Assembly: GCA_963714425.1 (NCBI GenBank)
Contig: CAVQOI010000008.1
Span: 434,001 to 498,000 of the forward strand
Reading direction: 5' to 3'
From: DATCYX01 sp963714425
Lineage (GTDB): Bacteria; Chloroflexota; Anaerolineae; Anaerolineales; UBA4823
DNA length: 64,000 nt
Every line of letters starts with the position of its first letter. The stretch's first letter is position 1. Below, piece after piece: positions 27,529-37,435 of the stretch. A program made the translations under genes and the position numbers. Under the pieces are notes generated by a model. It searched no databases and was not told the origin of the DNA. It saw only the letters and a program-made list of their open reading frames with translations.

Positions 27529-27782
27529 TGACTACTCGAATTGTGCAGGCAGGCTTAACCTGGGTTGGAACCTTGCGGGTTATGATATCTGTGACTGGAA
27601 CTGTATATCGGGATTCTTTGTGTACCTATGGAAATTATGATATGAACCCAATTTTCACTTCAGGGTCCATCGGCAGTGATACTTTCCGTATCCTGTTGTT
27701 ATCCTGGGGCGAAACATATAAGGTATATAAACTATGATCTCCACACCTACTCTACACTCGCTCTTAAAGTGGCTTGCCCAGC
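27529..27782. other. Intergenic region, no clear content
   Basis: About 250 bases between two membrane-protein genes. Short open frames exist on both strands, but none looks like a protein I know. Confidence 0.5.
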
Positions 27783-27950
27783 GTGAAAGCACCCAGCGAG
27801 CCGCTTCACGTCAAACAAATCGGAGATCCATATCAAATTGAGTTGCAAGCCATCATTGGAGAGAATAAAGTCCGCTATCAACGCCATCCGGTCGAGCAAT
27901 ATATGATCTATTCGGAATTTTCTAGGATCATAACGAATCCCTTGAGGTAG
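27783..27950 (+). pseudogene. Possible remnant of an unknown gene
   Basis: A 55-codon open frame (GTG start, TAG stop just before the next gene) reads L-H-V-K-Q-I-G-D-P-Y-Q-I-E-L-Q-A-I-I-G-E-N and E-Q-Y-M-I-Y-S-E-F, with codon choice similar to real genes nearby. It looks like the 3' end of a lost gene, but I do not recognise the family. The opposite strand is also open (27747-27959), so the assignment is doubtful. Confidence 0.25.
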
Positions 27951-27957
27951 GCAGACC

Positions 27958-29112
27958 ATGCGAGTCAGGGACTTGGTGGGGCTATTTATATTCAGCAGGA
28001 TGATATTGTTGGTCTCACTGCCGTTAGATGGATTGCGTGGCTATGGGGATTTTACCCATTTTTTCAACATGGCTGGGATGGGTCTGCCCATGGTTGATTT
28101 CTGGGTGGAATTCCCCCCGGTGTTTCCTTATCTTTCCTTGTTAATATATAAACTGGTTGGTGGGAGGGAACACGCCTACGATTATTTGTTAGTGATGCTA
28201 TTATCATTTGCACAAGCGGGCACTCTGGTCGTCTTCATCGGTCTGGCTAAAAAGATATATGGAGAGGCAGTCTGGATAGGCGGGCGGACATGGGTGTATT
28301 TCGGAATTATCCTGGCACTCCCTTACGGATGGTGGTATTTTGACCCTCTGGCGGTTTACGCAATGTTGCTTGCGCTTGCCTGGATGATCGACCACAAAAC
28401 TGCGCCGGCGGGTTTTGGGTTGGCAATCGGCGCATTGACAAAACTTTTTCCGCTTATGGTTTTGCCAGTTGCTTGTAAATGGCTGTCCCGGCGAAATGCG
28501 CTGCTGGTGACCGGAATCGCAATCAGCACAGTTGTGGTGGTCTATATATCCTTTATCCTGGCTTCCCCCGAGATGGCACTGGCTTCCTTGCGCTCACAAG
28601 GGGCGAAAGGATCCTGGGAGACCGTTTGGGCTTTGCTGGATGGGAATTTCTCGACAGGAAATTTTGGCCCCGAGATTGAGCGCTATGATGCAGCCAATGC
28701 GCTTATCCCGCAGGGAAACCCACCAAGTATTCCGCCCTGGCTCACAATTATTCCATTTGCTCTTACGGGCGGTTGGTTATTCTGGCGAGTACGTATTCCT
28801 TCACCTAAGGCCGTAATCGCCTTTCTGGGTGTAACTTGGTGCTTGTTTCTCCTTTGGTCACCAGGATATAGTCCCCAATGGCAGTTATACCTTCTGCCAT
28901 TGATCCTGCTGGTTTTACCATTACGCGAGGCAGTCCTGTTCGCCGTTACCCTTACTTTCGTGAATGTGCTTGAATGGCCAGTGATGCTAACGCGCGGTTA
29001 CAATTGGGGATTGTGGATAACGATTATTGTACGTACATTCTTATTGGTTTTGCTTGCATTTGCATTTTGGCGGGCAGGAACGGAATCTCAGAAGTCGGAG
29101 GAGATTAATTGA
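27958..29112 (+). CDS. Polytopic membrane protein, glycosyltransferase 87-like
   Basis: 384 residues with about ten membrane segments. It opens with a helix, then G-Y-G-D-F-T-H-F-F-N-M-A and F-W-V-E-F-P-P-V-F-P-Y. The central G-A-L-T-K-L-F-P-L-M-V-L-P and the later W-S-P-G-Y-S-P-Q-W-Q are landmarks of lipid-dependent mannosyltransferase-like GT-C proteins. A GAGG site precedes the ATG. The stop overlaps the TTG start of the next gene, so the two are coupled. Substrate unknown. Confidence 0.8.
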   Translation: MRVRDLVGLFIFSRMILLVSLPLDGLRGYGDFTHFFNMAGMGLPMVDFWVEFPPVFPYLSLLIYKLVGGREHAYDYLLVMLLSFAQAGTLVVFIGLAKKIYGEAVWIGGRTWVYFGIILALPYGWWYFDPLAVYAMLLALAWMIDHKTAPAGFGLAIGALTKLFPLMVLPVACKWLSRRNALLVTGIAISTVVVVYISFILASPEMALASLRSQGAKGSWETVWALLDGNFSTGNFGPEIERYDAANALIPQGNPPSIPPWLTIIPFALTGGWLFWRVRIPSPKAVIAFLGVTWCLFLLWSPGYSPQWQLYLLPLILLVLPLREAVLFAVTLTFVNVLEWPVMLTRGYNWGLWITIIVRTFLLVLLAFAFWRAGTESQKSEEIN

Positions 29113-30371
29113 AATCCCGCCCGACTGGATTTGTGCTTGGATTAATTTTTGCAATTGGTTTGCTCGTGCTAGCCGGTTTGACGTATGCAAATTACAGTTA
29201 TACAACCCAAAATCCAGGTGGGAACGATTTCTTATCTCGTTGGGTTGGCACCCGCTTATTCCTAACCCGTGGTCTCAGCCCGTACAGCCCCCCGGTAACC
29301 CGGCAGATTCAGGAGACCGCTTATGGGCGCCTCGCAAGAACCGGCGAAGATCAGATGTTGTTTGCTTATCCCTTCTATACCACCCTGGTGGTTGCTCCAT
29401 TTGCACTTGTAGGAGAGTATGCTCTGGCGAGAGCCTTGTGGATGACTGCTGCCGAAATGATGTTGATCCTGATCGCTATCTCCGGAATTTCGCTCTGCCG
29501 CTGGCGATTACCAGCCTGGCTCCTGGCAATCGTCTTATTGTTTGCTGTATTGTGGTACCACGGGCTTCGACCCGTGATCAACGGCAATCCATCAGTTTTC
29601 GTTGCTTTATTTATTTGCCTGAGCTTGATGGCAATTCGATCCGAGCAAGACGCACTGGCGGGTTTTTTATTGGCGATGACAACGATAAAACCTCAAATGA
29701 TGATCTTGTTTTTGCTGCTAATTATGCTATGGTCTATATCGCACAGGCGGTGGGGTATTCTTGGAAGCTTTTTTGGAAGCTTGTTGCTCTTGGTGGCAGG
29801 CTTCAGTCTTTTCGTCCCCGATTGGATATTGCAAAATATCCGCCAAATCCTATCCTATCCACAATATACACTTCCAGGCACGCCAGGTGCGATCCTGATG
29901 GGTTGGCTACCCGGGGTGGGTAAGCAACTGGGCTGGGGGATCACGATTTTGATGGCGATTATCCTATTATTGGAATGGCGCAAGGTCATGGGAATGGAGT
30001 TTCGTTGGCTGTTGTGGGCGTCTTGTCTGACTCTGGTGGTCACGAATTTGATTGGAATCCAAACTGCAACCGAAAATTATGTAGGTATGTTCCCGGCGCT
30101 AGTTTTGGTTTTCACGCTCTGGGAAGAACGATGGTCGCATGCCGGTAGGTGGCTGGTTTTGGCAAGTATACTGGGTCTATTCGCTGGTCTGTGGTACCTA
30201 TTTATTGCGACGCTGCAAGTGGGTGACCAGCCAATTCAGAATCCAGTCATGTTCTTCCCGCTACCAGTCTTACTGTTGGGAGGGCTGTATTGGATTCGCT
30301 GGTGGGTGATCAGCCCGCCGCGCGTATTCTTAGACCAATATCGCGACGCTTCCATGTGGGAGCAGAGTTGA
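29109..30371 (+). CDS. Glycosyltransferase family 87 (DUF2029) membrane protein
   Basis: 420 residues. After the first helix come N-P-G-G-N-D-F-L-S-R-W-V-G-T-R and G-L-S-P-Y-S, then P-F-Y-T-T-L-V-V-A-P-F-A and T-T-I-K-P-Q-M: the usual landmarks of GT87/DUF2029 proteins, which transfer mannose from polyprenyl carriers in actinobacteria. The TTG start overlaps the previous stop and has GGAGGAG 7 bases upstream. The C-terminal half resembles the truncated fragment at 24055-24537, so the two share a family. Confidence 0.85.
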   Translation: MKSRPTGFVLGLIFAIGLLVLAGLTYANYSYTTQNPGGNDFLSRWVGTRLFLTRGLSPYSPPVTRQIQETAYGRLARTGEDQMLFAYPFYTTLVVAPFALVGEYALARALWMTAAEMMLILIAISGISLCRWRLPAWLLAIVLLFAVLWYHGLRPVINGNPSVFVALFICLSLMAIRSEQDALAGFLLAMTTIKPQMMILFLLLIMLWSISHRRWGILGSFFGSLLLLVAGFSLFVPDWILQNIRQILSYPQYTLPGTPGAILMGWLPGVGKQLGWGITILMAIILLLEWRKVMGMEFRWLLWASCLTLVVTNLIGIQTATENYVGMFPALVLVFTLWEERWSHAGRWLVLASILGLFAGLWYLFIATLQVGDQPIQNPVMFFPLPVLLLGGLYWIRWWVISPPRVFLDQYRDASMWEQS

Positions 30372-30386
30372 AAAGATGGGTCAACT

Positions 30387-32379
30387 ATGGCAGAAAACAG
30401 TCGAAGATTTCTCGTAGGTTTTCTCGCCATTTTATGGCTGACGGTTGTAATTGCCATCTATTACGTATGGCATAAGCCGTTATCAACAAGCACAGCCGTA
30501 CAGATTGGCGCAGCTCTTGGAAGGCTGATGCTTGCCCTCGGTATGATCTCATTGGCTGGGGCGCTCGGAAGAAAAGTGACAGGAGGGGAAGTAGGCGGTT
30601 CAGCCGGGATGGCTGTCCAGGCAGCCTTTGGGTGTGGGGTGGTCAGCCTAATAATTCTCATTGCAGGCGCAGTAATAGGGCTGAATGCATGGGTAGCATG
30701 GATTATGGTCTTGTTGCTAGGTGTCGTCCTATGGAGGGATGCAATTCTATGGTGGCAGCCAGTCTGGGAGTTGCGATCCCTCTGGTCAATGGGGGGATCA
30801 TCCGGGAAATGGATCGCTGTGGGATTATGCATTATTGGATTAACAACCCTGACAACAGCTCTCGCACCTCCGTTGAAATTTGATGCGCTCGTATATCACC
30901 TGTCGATACCACAGACATATCTCCTGAATGGAGGCATTACCTACCTCAACTGGTCGATGTTTTGGGGGATGCCACAAACTGGAGAGATGCTTTATAGCTG
31001 GGCAATTGCATTGGGGGGATTGCCGGCAGCCTCAGTCCTAGGCTGGGCGTGTAGGGCTGGTTTCCATTTACGGCTTACTCGGTTACCTGTCGGAAAAATT
31101 TGGGACAAAACCGGGCTGGGTCGGGACTGCCGCGTTGACCGCTGGGTTTACAATTACGGCTTCTTTAGCCTGGGCATATATTGATTGGATGTTAGTCTTG
31201 TTTGGAATGAGTGCGCTGATCTTGCTCGATCATTGGGCTTCCTCAGGACGCCGCCGGTCTTTGGTACTGGCAGGCGCATTTGCTGGGATGGCATTGGGTA
31301 CAAAATATACTGGAGGGATCGCAATAATCACCGGTCTGGCAGTCGTCATGTGGGAGCACCAGCGAGTGCGTAAATCGATGTCCGAGCTATATTCATCCCT
31401 TTTTATCTATATCGCGCCCGCTATACTTCTTAGCCTGCCTTGGTGGATCAAGAATTATCTGGCAACTGGAAACGCTTTCTACCCCTTTTTCTTTCCGGCT
31501 GGGGCTGTAGATGCATTTCGCCTGAATTTTTACCAGATTGGAATCTGGGGGGACTGGAAAGATGTGATCCTGCTCCCGATCATGAGTAGTCTGACTGGTG
31601 TGGAAGGTACGCCTGGATACAGCGCTTCAATTGGACCATTGCTGCTTGGGTTAGGTGTTTGTATCCTGATACCATATGCCAAGCTGGAGACACAAGAAAG
31701 AAATACACTGCGCATAGCCACAATATTTTGTGTTATGACAATCCTGGTCTGGGTGGTCGCTGCGCGCCTCTCGGGCTATTTGATTCAATCCCGACTTTAT
31801 GCGGCGAGTTTCCCGGCTTTTGCAGTTCTTGCAGCTGCTGGGTATAAGCGGATATCTCAGATCCACTTTTCACAAGTGCGCTTGGGAAGGCTGGCGGTAA
31901 GCCTGGTACTTGTCGTGTTCACGCTTACAACATTTGAGTTAGTTCGTCACACGCTCGAGCAGGGGTCACCCCAGCTCATTCTGGGAACCATAACAAGTGA
32001 TGAGTATCTTGAGGGTAACCTGGGATGGTACGCCCGCGCTGTGAAGGCGATGAATGATCTGCCTCCAGATTCGCACGTGCTCATGCTTTGGGAGCCACGA
32101 AATTTATTCTGTCTTCCAAATTGCGTCCCCGATGAGGTAATTGACCGCTGGAAACATGCTATTGTGCAGTACGGTACAGCTGGAGGAATTTTATCGCAGT
32201 GGAAAATGGACGGATATACCCACTTGCTGCTCAACCGAGCAGGAGCAGAATTTGTCCGAAATACCGATGATCGTTATACCGATACTGACTGGGAAACTCT
32301 CGATGAATTGCTAGATTCCCTTCCATCAGCGGGTGAAGATTTTGGTCAGGCATATACGTTATTCCCTCTTAAGCCATGA
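30387..32379 (+). pseudogene. GT-C membrane protein, one frameshift
   Basis: About 664 codons. The first frame has nine or so helices and F-D-A-L-V-Y-H-L-S-I-P-Q-T-Y-L, a conserved loop also seen in the decayed gene at 24620-26098. The frame breaks at about 31053: removing one A (TGT-A-GGG) joins W-A-C to G-L-V-S-I-Y-G-L-L-G-Y-L-S-E-K-F, which then runs uninterrupted into the second frame (T-A-G-F-T-I-T-A-S-L-A-W) and on to 32379. The only lesion is one base, so a sequencing error is possible. Its stop overlaps the next start (ATGA). Confidence 0.8.
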
Positions 32380-33995
32380 ATTTCCGTGTGTATTCACTAT
32401 TATTTCTGCTCGGGATCGCTCCTGTAATACTGGTTGCATCATTTCAGCACACACCTGGCTATATGGACGCTGATTACTACTTTTCCGGTGGGCTTCGTCT
32501 GGCAGAAGGATACGGATTTACAGAGGATATCTTATGGAATTATCTTGATGATCCTGCTGGCATACCCCACCCTTCGCACGCCTATTGGATGCCTCTGGCG
32601 TCAATCATTTCATGGTTCGGTATTTCACTGATGAGATTAGGCGAGTTTTCATCCGCTCGCCTTGGGTTTATATTGATTGCTGGTTGCATCGCTCCGATGA
32701 CTGCCAGACTCGCTTTCAGCATTACGCACGACATAAGACAAGCAATATTGGCTGGAATACTGGCTGCGATTCCGGGCTTATACCTGTCCTACATGGGGAC
32801 AACGGACACTTTTGGATTATCGATGTTCTTGGGGGCAGCCTGGCTTCAGGTAGCCTATGAGCTGAATAAGTCTACACACTCGAAGTACCTTACAATCATT
32901 GGTTTTCCAATCCTTCTAGGCATGATAACGGGGGTTTTTCATCTCTCGCGAGCCGATGGCATATCCTGGCTCCTGGTTGGTGGTGTCGCTCTCACCTCAT
33001 GTATAGGAAAACAAGAAGAGAGCGCTACTGGTCAATCACCGGCTGGCAGCCGAATAAAACTTCTTTTCATTCGCTTTGTAATCTTCTTCATCGGATATCT
33101 TCTGATCATGGGACCATGGTTTGCTCGCAATTTGAACGCCTTCGATACGCTCTTGTCTCCCGGGGGAGAGCGATCATTATGGCTTACAGATTACGATGAG
33201 TTATTCATCTATCCAGCCAGTATGCTCAGTCCAACTCGCTGGTTCTCAAGTGGCTGGGGAGCCATCCTGCAGGCGCGATGGTATGCAATGGGCCAAAATC
33301 TCCAAAGCGCCTTCGCAGTACAAGGTGAGATCTTCCTTACTCCGTTAATCCTCCTGGGTTTGTGGATGTGGCGCCAGGATGTGCGTATTCGTCTTGGATT
33401 GCTCGCCTGGATCATCACTTTTGGCGTGATGAGTGTGATCTTCCCTTACGCTGGCTGGAGAGGAGGTTTCTTCCATTCGGGTGCTGCAATTCAGCCATTA
33501 TTCTGGGCGGTTGCGCCATCTGGGTTGGAGAGTTTCATCGCCTGGGGAAAGCGCATTCGCAGATGGGATCCAATCCAAGCTCGACAAGTTTTTAGTATTG
33601 GACTGGTAGCCTTGGCAATCTTGGTGTGTGTTCTGGCAGTCCGCAATCGCGTTATAGGTGCCAACGGAGAGCAGCCAATATGGAATGAAGGACGCGAAAC
33701 TTATCGAAAACTTGAGACTGCCCTTCAATCATCAGGAGCCACCCCGGGGGAGATCGTTTTGGTCAATAACGCGCCTGGATATTACATAGCCAATCTCAGA
33801 CCGGCCCTATCAATCCCGGATGGCAGTGTGCTCACAACGATAGAGGTAGCTCATCGGTATGGAGCTAAGTATTTACTCCTTGAGGAAAACCATCCCCAGG
33901 GTTTAAGTGAGCTATACAGCTCACCAGGAGATCATGGGAGATTGTTGTATCTGACAACATTCGAAGGGACTCATATCTTTGAGATTCAGCAATAG
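32376..33995 (+). CDS. Polytopic GT-C-like membrane protein
   Basis: 539 residues. After the first helix it has Q-H-T-P-G-Y-M-D-A-D-Y-Y-F-S-G-G-L-R-L-A-E-G-Y-G, with the aspartate pair (D-A-D) expected at the GT-C active site, followed by about ten helices. The C-terminal soluble part (L-V-N-N-A-P-G-Y-Y, L-S-I-P-D-G) is characteristic of the same branch as its neighbours. It is coupled to the upstream gene by ATGA and overlaps the downstream gene by 17 bases. The role in glycan assembly is inferred from topology and context. Confidence 0.82.
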   Translation: MNFRVYSLLFLLGIAPVILVASFQHTPGYMDADYYFSGGLRLAEGYGFTEDILWNYLDDPAGIPHPSHAYWMPLASIISWFGISLMRLGEFSSARLGFILIAGCIAPMTARLAFSITHDIRQAILAGILAAIPGLYLSYMGTTDTFGLSMFLGAAWLQVAYELNKSTHSKYLTIIGFPILLGMITGVFHLSRADGISWLLVGGVALTSCIGKQEESATGQSPAGSRIKLLFIRFVIFFIGYLLIMGPWFARNLNAFDTLLSPGGERSLWLTDYDELFIYPASMLSPTRWFSSGWGAILQARWYAMGQNLQSAFAVQGEIFLTPLILLGLWMWRQDVRIRLGLLAWIITFGVMSVIFPYAGWRGGFFHSGAAIQPLFWAVAPSGLESFIAWGKRIRRWDPIQARQVFSIGLVALAILVCVLAVRNRVIGANGEQPIWNEGRETYRKLETALQSSGATPGEIVLVNNAPGYYIANLRPALSIPDGSVLTTIEVAHRYGAKYLLLEENHPQGLSELYSSPGDHGRLLYLTTFEGTHIFEIQQ

Positions 33996-35469
33996 CTTAG
34001 TTTCCACGAATAAAGCGGTGTTCTTAATAGGTGCGTGTGCTATGTTATCGGTGGCAGGATATCTTGTGGCAGCCCGCCTTACGTTCAGAATAGGCTTCCC
34101 CCTAGATGATGCATGGATACATCAGACGTACGCTCGTAACTTAGCAATCTTGCACGAGTGGTCATTCATTCCAGGTTTGCCATCGGCTGGGTCAACGTCA
34201 CCGCTCTGGACATTCATACTTTCTGGGGGATATCTCTTGGGATTGGGACCTCATCTATGGACCTTCCTGTGCGGATGGTTATTATTGTGGGCGCTCGGCT
34301 TAGCGGGCATGCGGGCATTTCAATCCATAACACCCGACCAATCCGGCTGGGGATTCGCCGCAGGAATGCTCCTGGTTGTCGAGTGGCATCTCGTTTGGGC
34401 GGCAGTCTCTGGCATGGAAACGCTCTTGTCCGCCCTATTAGCTCTCGTGACCTTGGGGATGTTAATTTCAAAAAGAACGAACTGGTTGGTTCTCGGCGCG
34501 TTGATTGGTATTAGCATCTGGGCACGTCCGGACGGGCTTACGCTATTGGGTCCTTCGTTCTTTGTAGTAGCCGTTCAGGCATCAGCTTTTCGTAATAAAT
34601 TACACTCTGCCATGAGTTTGATTCTGGGATTTATATTATTCTTTTTTCCATACTTGTTGTGGAATCGTAGCTTATCAGGTGATTGGTGGCCGAACACATA
34701 CTATGCAAAGCAAGCAGAATACGCGGTCGAGCTGCTTCATCCGTTATGGATGCGCCTTCTAGAGCAAGGATTGTTACCAATTGTGGGTGTGGGAATTCTC
34801 CTCGTTCCTGGGTTTATTCGAACAATCCGCTTGGCTATTTCTTCAAAAAAGTGGAGCCAACTTGCAATGGCGCTCTGGGCAATAGGTTACGTGGTTCTTT
34901 ATGCATTACGCCTCCCGGTTAATTACCAGCACGGCCGCTACCTGATGCCAATGATGCCAGTGTTTTTTATTCTAGGAGTTCTCGGAACAATCACATGGAT
35001 TAATTCTGCACCCAGTGGATTACTCACGCGAGTGATCAGTCGAACGTGGCTATTATCTGTCGCCATGCTCGGTATCGTGTTCTGGTTCCTGGGTGCGCGC
35101 GCCTATGGACGGGATGTTGCTTTTATTGAGAGTGAGATGGTAACAGCAGCACAATGGGTTTCGGAGAACACGCAGACGAGTGCATTGGTAGCAGCGCATG
35201 ATATTGGTGCCCTTGGTTATTTCGGAGGTCGAGAAATCCTGGATCTTGCTGGATTAGTCTCGCCCGAAGTGATCCCCTTCATCAGAGACGAAACACGCTT
35301 AGCCAGTTGGCTAACAAGACAGGGAGCGAGTTATCTAGTCACTTTCCCAGGCTGGTACCCGATACTTACCGAGGATTTGGAGCCGGTATATCGTAATACA
35401 GGGAGATTCAGCCAGGCATTTGAGGGGGAAAACATGGCAATTTATCCATGGGAATTACGATTACGATAG
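33979..35469 (+). CDS. Polytopic GT-C-like membrane protein
   Basis: 496 residues. The first loop reads G-F-P-L-D-D-A-W-I-H-Q-T-Y-A-R-N-L, the D-D motif of family-39-like enzymes, then G-S-T-S-P-L-W-T. About ten helices follow, and a C-terminal domain with A-A-H-D-I-G-A-L-G-Y-F-G and I-L-D-L-A-G-L-V-S-P-E, a tail widespread in bacterial membrane glycosyltransferases. The TTG start at 33979 lies inside the previous gene; an ATG at 34042 is the alternative. Last gene of the island before the two-component system. Confidence 0.85.
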   Translation: MRFSNSLVSTNKAVFLIGACAMLSVAGYLVAARLTFRIGFPLDDAWIHQTYARNLAILHEWSFIPGLPSAGSTSPLWTFILSGGYLLGLGPHLWTFLCGWLLLWALGLAGMRAFQSITPDQSGWGFAAGMLLVVEWHLVWAAVSGMETLLSALLALVTLGMLISKRTNWLVLGALIGISIWARPDGLTLLGPSFFVVAVQASAFRNKLHSAMSLILGFILFFFPYLLWNRSLSGDWWPNTYYAKQAEYAVELLHPLWMRLLEQGLLPIVGVGILLVPGFIRTIRLAISSKKWSQLAMALWAIGYVVLYALRLPVNYQHGRYLMPMMPVFFILGVLGTITWINSAPSGLLTRVISRTWLLSVAMLGIVFWFLGARAYGRDVAFIESEMVTAAQWVSENTQTSALVAAHDIGALGYFGGREILDLAGLVSPEVIPFIRDETRLASWLTRQGASYLVTFPGWYPILTEDLEPVYRNTGRFSQAFEGENMAIYPWELRLR

Positions 35470-35546
35470 GTATACTGCATTTTTGTTGCCTGAGTACTGT
35501 TCCTATGCTATACTCTCGGTAACCTGCAAAGGATACGAGACCTGGA

Positions 35547-36248
35547 ATGAGTGAAATTTCTGTCCTAATCATTGACGATCATCCTCTTTTCCGTCAAGGT
35601 GTAGCTGATACCCTTTCGCTCGAGTTTGATTTGTGGATCGTCGCACAATGCTCTAGTGGGGAAGAGGGCCTGCTTTTAATCCGGGAGCACCATCCAATGG
35701 TTGCCGTGATTGATGTAAATCTGCCTGGATTAAATGGACAACAACTTACACGACTCGTTGTAACTGAGAAGTTACCTACGAGGGTGTTGTTGCTGACGGC
35801 ATACGATGATATCGAGCAAAAAATACACGCAATGAGGGTTGGCGCAGCAGCTTATTGTACGAAGGATGTTTTGCCCGAAGACTTGGTAAAGAACATCCGA
35901 CTGGTTGCAACTGGAAAATTCGTCGTTGGGGACCAGGTCTTTGATAGCGCAAGTCTGGAACGCTGGTTATCCAACCACGCAGACAGTGCCGTTAGATCCT
36001 ACAGTGATCCTGGCGATCCATACCAACCGCTCTCCACGCGCGAGATGGAAGTGCTCTCGTATGTAACCAAAGGCATGAGCAACAAGGAAATTGCATTAGT
36101 GCTGGGCATCAGCCAGCAAACCGTGAAAAATCATGTCACTTCTGTCTTACGAAAACTGGGGGTAGAGGATCGTACACAAGCTGCCATCTTTGCTATACGC
36201 CGTGGCTGGGTGCGTGTGCACGAAACCGAAACTGAGTCCCAGGAGTAA
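35547..36248 (+). CDS. NarL/FixJ-family response regulator
   Basis: 233 residues: receiver domain (phospho-acceptor Asp in A-V-I-D-V-N-L-P-G, acidic pair D-D-H at the N-terminus, conserved Lys in Y-C-T-K-D-V) and a C-terminal LuxR-type helix-turn-helix (L-S-T-R-E-M-E-V-L, S-N-K-E-I-A, V-K-N-H-V-T-S-V-L-R-K-L-G-V). All key residues are present. It is followed after 5 bases by a matching DegS/NarX-type kinase and lies directly upstream of the pilus genes, so control of pilus expression is plausible but unproven. Confidence 0.93.
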   Translation: MSEISVLIIDDHPLFRQGVADTLSLEFDLWIVAQCSSGEEGLLLIREHHPMVAVIDVNLPGLNGQQLTRLVVTEKLPTRVLLLTAYDDIEQKIHAMRVGAAAYCTKDVLPEDLVKNIRLVATGKFVVGDQVFDSASLERWLSNHADSAVRSYSDPGDPYQPLSTREMEVLSYVTKGMSNKEIALVLGISQQTVKNHVTSVLRKLGVEDRTQAAIFAIRRGWVRVHETETESQE

Positions 36249-36253
36249 TCTCT

Positions 36254-37309
36254 ATGGCAACGCCAGATACACAGAAGGAAAATGTTTGGGACGGATTGCG
36301 TCAACGGGTTCGGGAAGAATTTGAACATTTAAAAAGTGAGCTTGAGGAAATCGAGTTATTATTGGATCAAAGTCAAATCGAAGTAAACAAGATTACGCAG
36401 CGCAATGCTTCGATAACAGCCCATCTTCAACAAGTCCAAGGCCAATTTGATAGCCTGCCGCGTGGAGATATTCGCGTGGCATATGACTCTGCGCTAGATG
36501 CCCAGCAGCGATTGTTTGTAATGCGCGGGCAGGTAGAAAAATTTCAAAGTGACCAACAACACCTTCAACGCTATGTAGATTTCCTCATGCAGATCGAGAA
36601 CATTTTAGCGGGTGGACAACCTGGGGACATGCCTGCAAACGCTGCCCAAACTACGGTTGAATCTGTGGAGATGATCATTGAGGCGCAAGAAGCCGAACGT
36701 CAACGCCTCTCGAGGCAGATGCATGATGGTCCTGCACAGGCATTATCGAACTTTATCCTGCAAACAGAGATAGCAATGCGCCTGTTTGACATCGATCAGT
36801 TGCGAGCACGCGAGGAGCTCTCCAGCCTGAAATCGTCAGCTACAAATGCTTTTCAAAAAGTGCGTGATTTCATCTTTGAGCTGCGCCCAATGATGCTTGA
36901 CGATCTGGGTTTATCGCCGACGATCAAGCGGTTTGTGGATGCTTTGAAGGATCATCCAGGGATGGATATCAGGCTCGTTGTCACCGGCATGGAGCGTCGG
37001 CTCGAGCCGTACATTGAGGTCATGATTTTCCGTGCGATTCAGGAATTGCTGACTAATGCCGTTCGCCACAGCCAGGCAACATCCATTAAGGTACAACTTG
37101 ATATGGGGGATACGAACGTAAAAGTTAGCGTCGAAGATAACGGAAAGGGATTTGAGCCATCCCTCATTGAAGAAAGAGGTTTTATGGGGATAAAGATGGT
37201 CAAAGAGCGGGCGGAAAAGCTAGGGGGATTTTTGGACGTTGACAGTACACCTGGAAACGGGACGCGTATCACCTTTCAAATCCCAGCACAAAATGTAGGC
37301 GCAGGTTAA
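36254..37309 (+). CDS. Cytoplasmic NarL-type sensor histidine kinase (DegS-like)
   Basis: 351 residues, no membrane segment. Residues 10-120 form a long coiled coil as in DegS sensors. The HisKA_3 dimerisation region has R-L-S-R-Q-M-H-D-G-P-A-Q with the phospho-accepting His157. The ATP-binding domain shows E-L-L-T-N-A-V-R-H-S, D-N-G-K-G-F and G-I-K-M-V-K-E-R-A. It probably phosphorylates the regulator encoded 5 bases upstream in response to an intracellular signal. Confidence 0.93.
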   Translation: MATPDTQKENVWDGLRQRVREEFEHLKSELEEIELLLDQSQIEVNKITQRNASITAHLQQVQGQFDSLPRGDIRVAYDSALDAQQRLFVMRGQVEKFQSDQQHLQRYVDFLMQIENILAGGQPGDMPANAAQTTVESVEMIIEAQEAERQRLSRQMHDGPAQALSNFILQTEIAMRLFDIDQLRAREELSSLKSSATNAFQKVRDFIFELRPMMLDDLGLSPTIKRFVDALKDHPGMDIRLVVTGMERRLEPYIEVMIFRAIQELLTNAVRHSQATSIKVQLDMGDTNVKVSVEDNGKGFEPSLIEERGFMGIKMVKERAEKLGGFLDVDSTPGNGTRITFQIPAQNVGAG

Positions 37310-37354
37310 CCGCCTGCCTGTCAATACTGCAAGGAAAATTACACTAATTGACTA

Positions 37355-37383
37355 TTGCAAAATTTTAAAAGATTTTCTATAAT
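37355..37383 (+). promoter_or_regulatory. Promoter of the flp pilin gene
   Basis: TTGCAA (37355-37360), a 17-base A/T-rich spacer and a perfect TATAAT (37378-37383). It leaves a leader of about 45 bases ending in a strong AAGGAGG. The strength fits an abundant structural subunit. Confidence 0.75.
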
Positions 37384-37435
37384 GGTGATGTAAATTTAGC
37401 ATAACTAGAGTTCTATAAGAAAGGAGGTAAATGCC

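Noticed and set aside
29027..29923. A 298-codon plus-strand frame overlapping the GT87 gene
   Set aside because: Out-of-frame shadow; its product is rich in Cys/Arg and lacks membrane helices.
35470..35546. Promoter with TTGTTG and TATACT before the response regulator
   Set aside because: The spacer would be 20 bases and the -35 is weak; not convincing enough to list.
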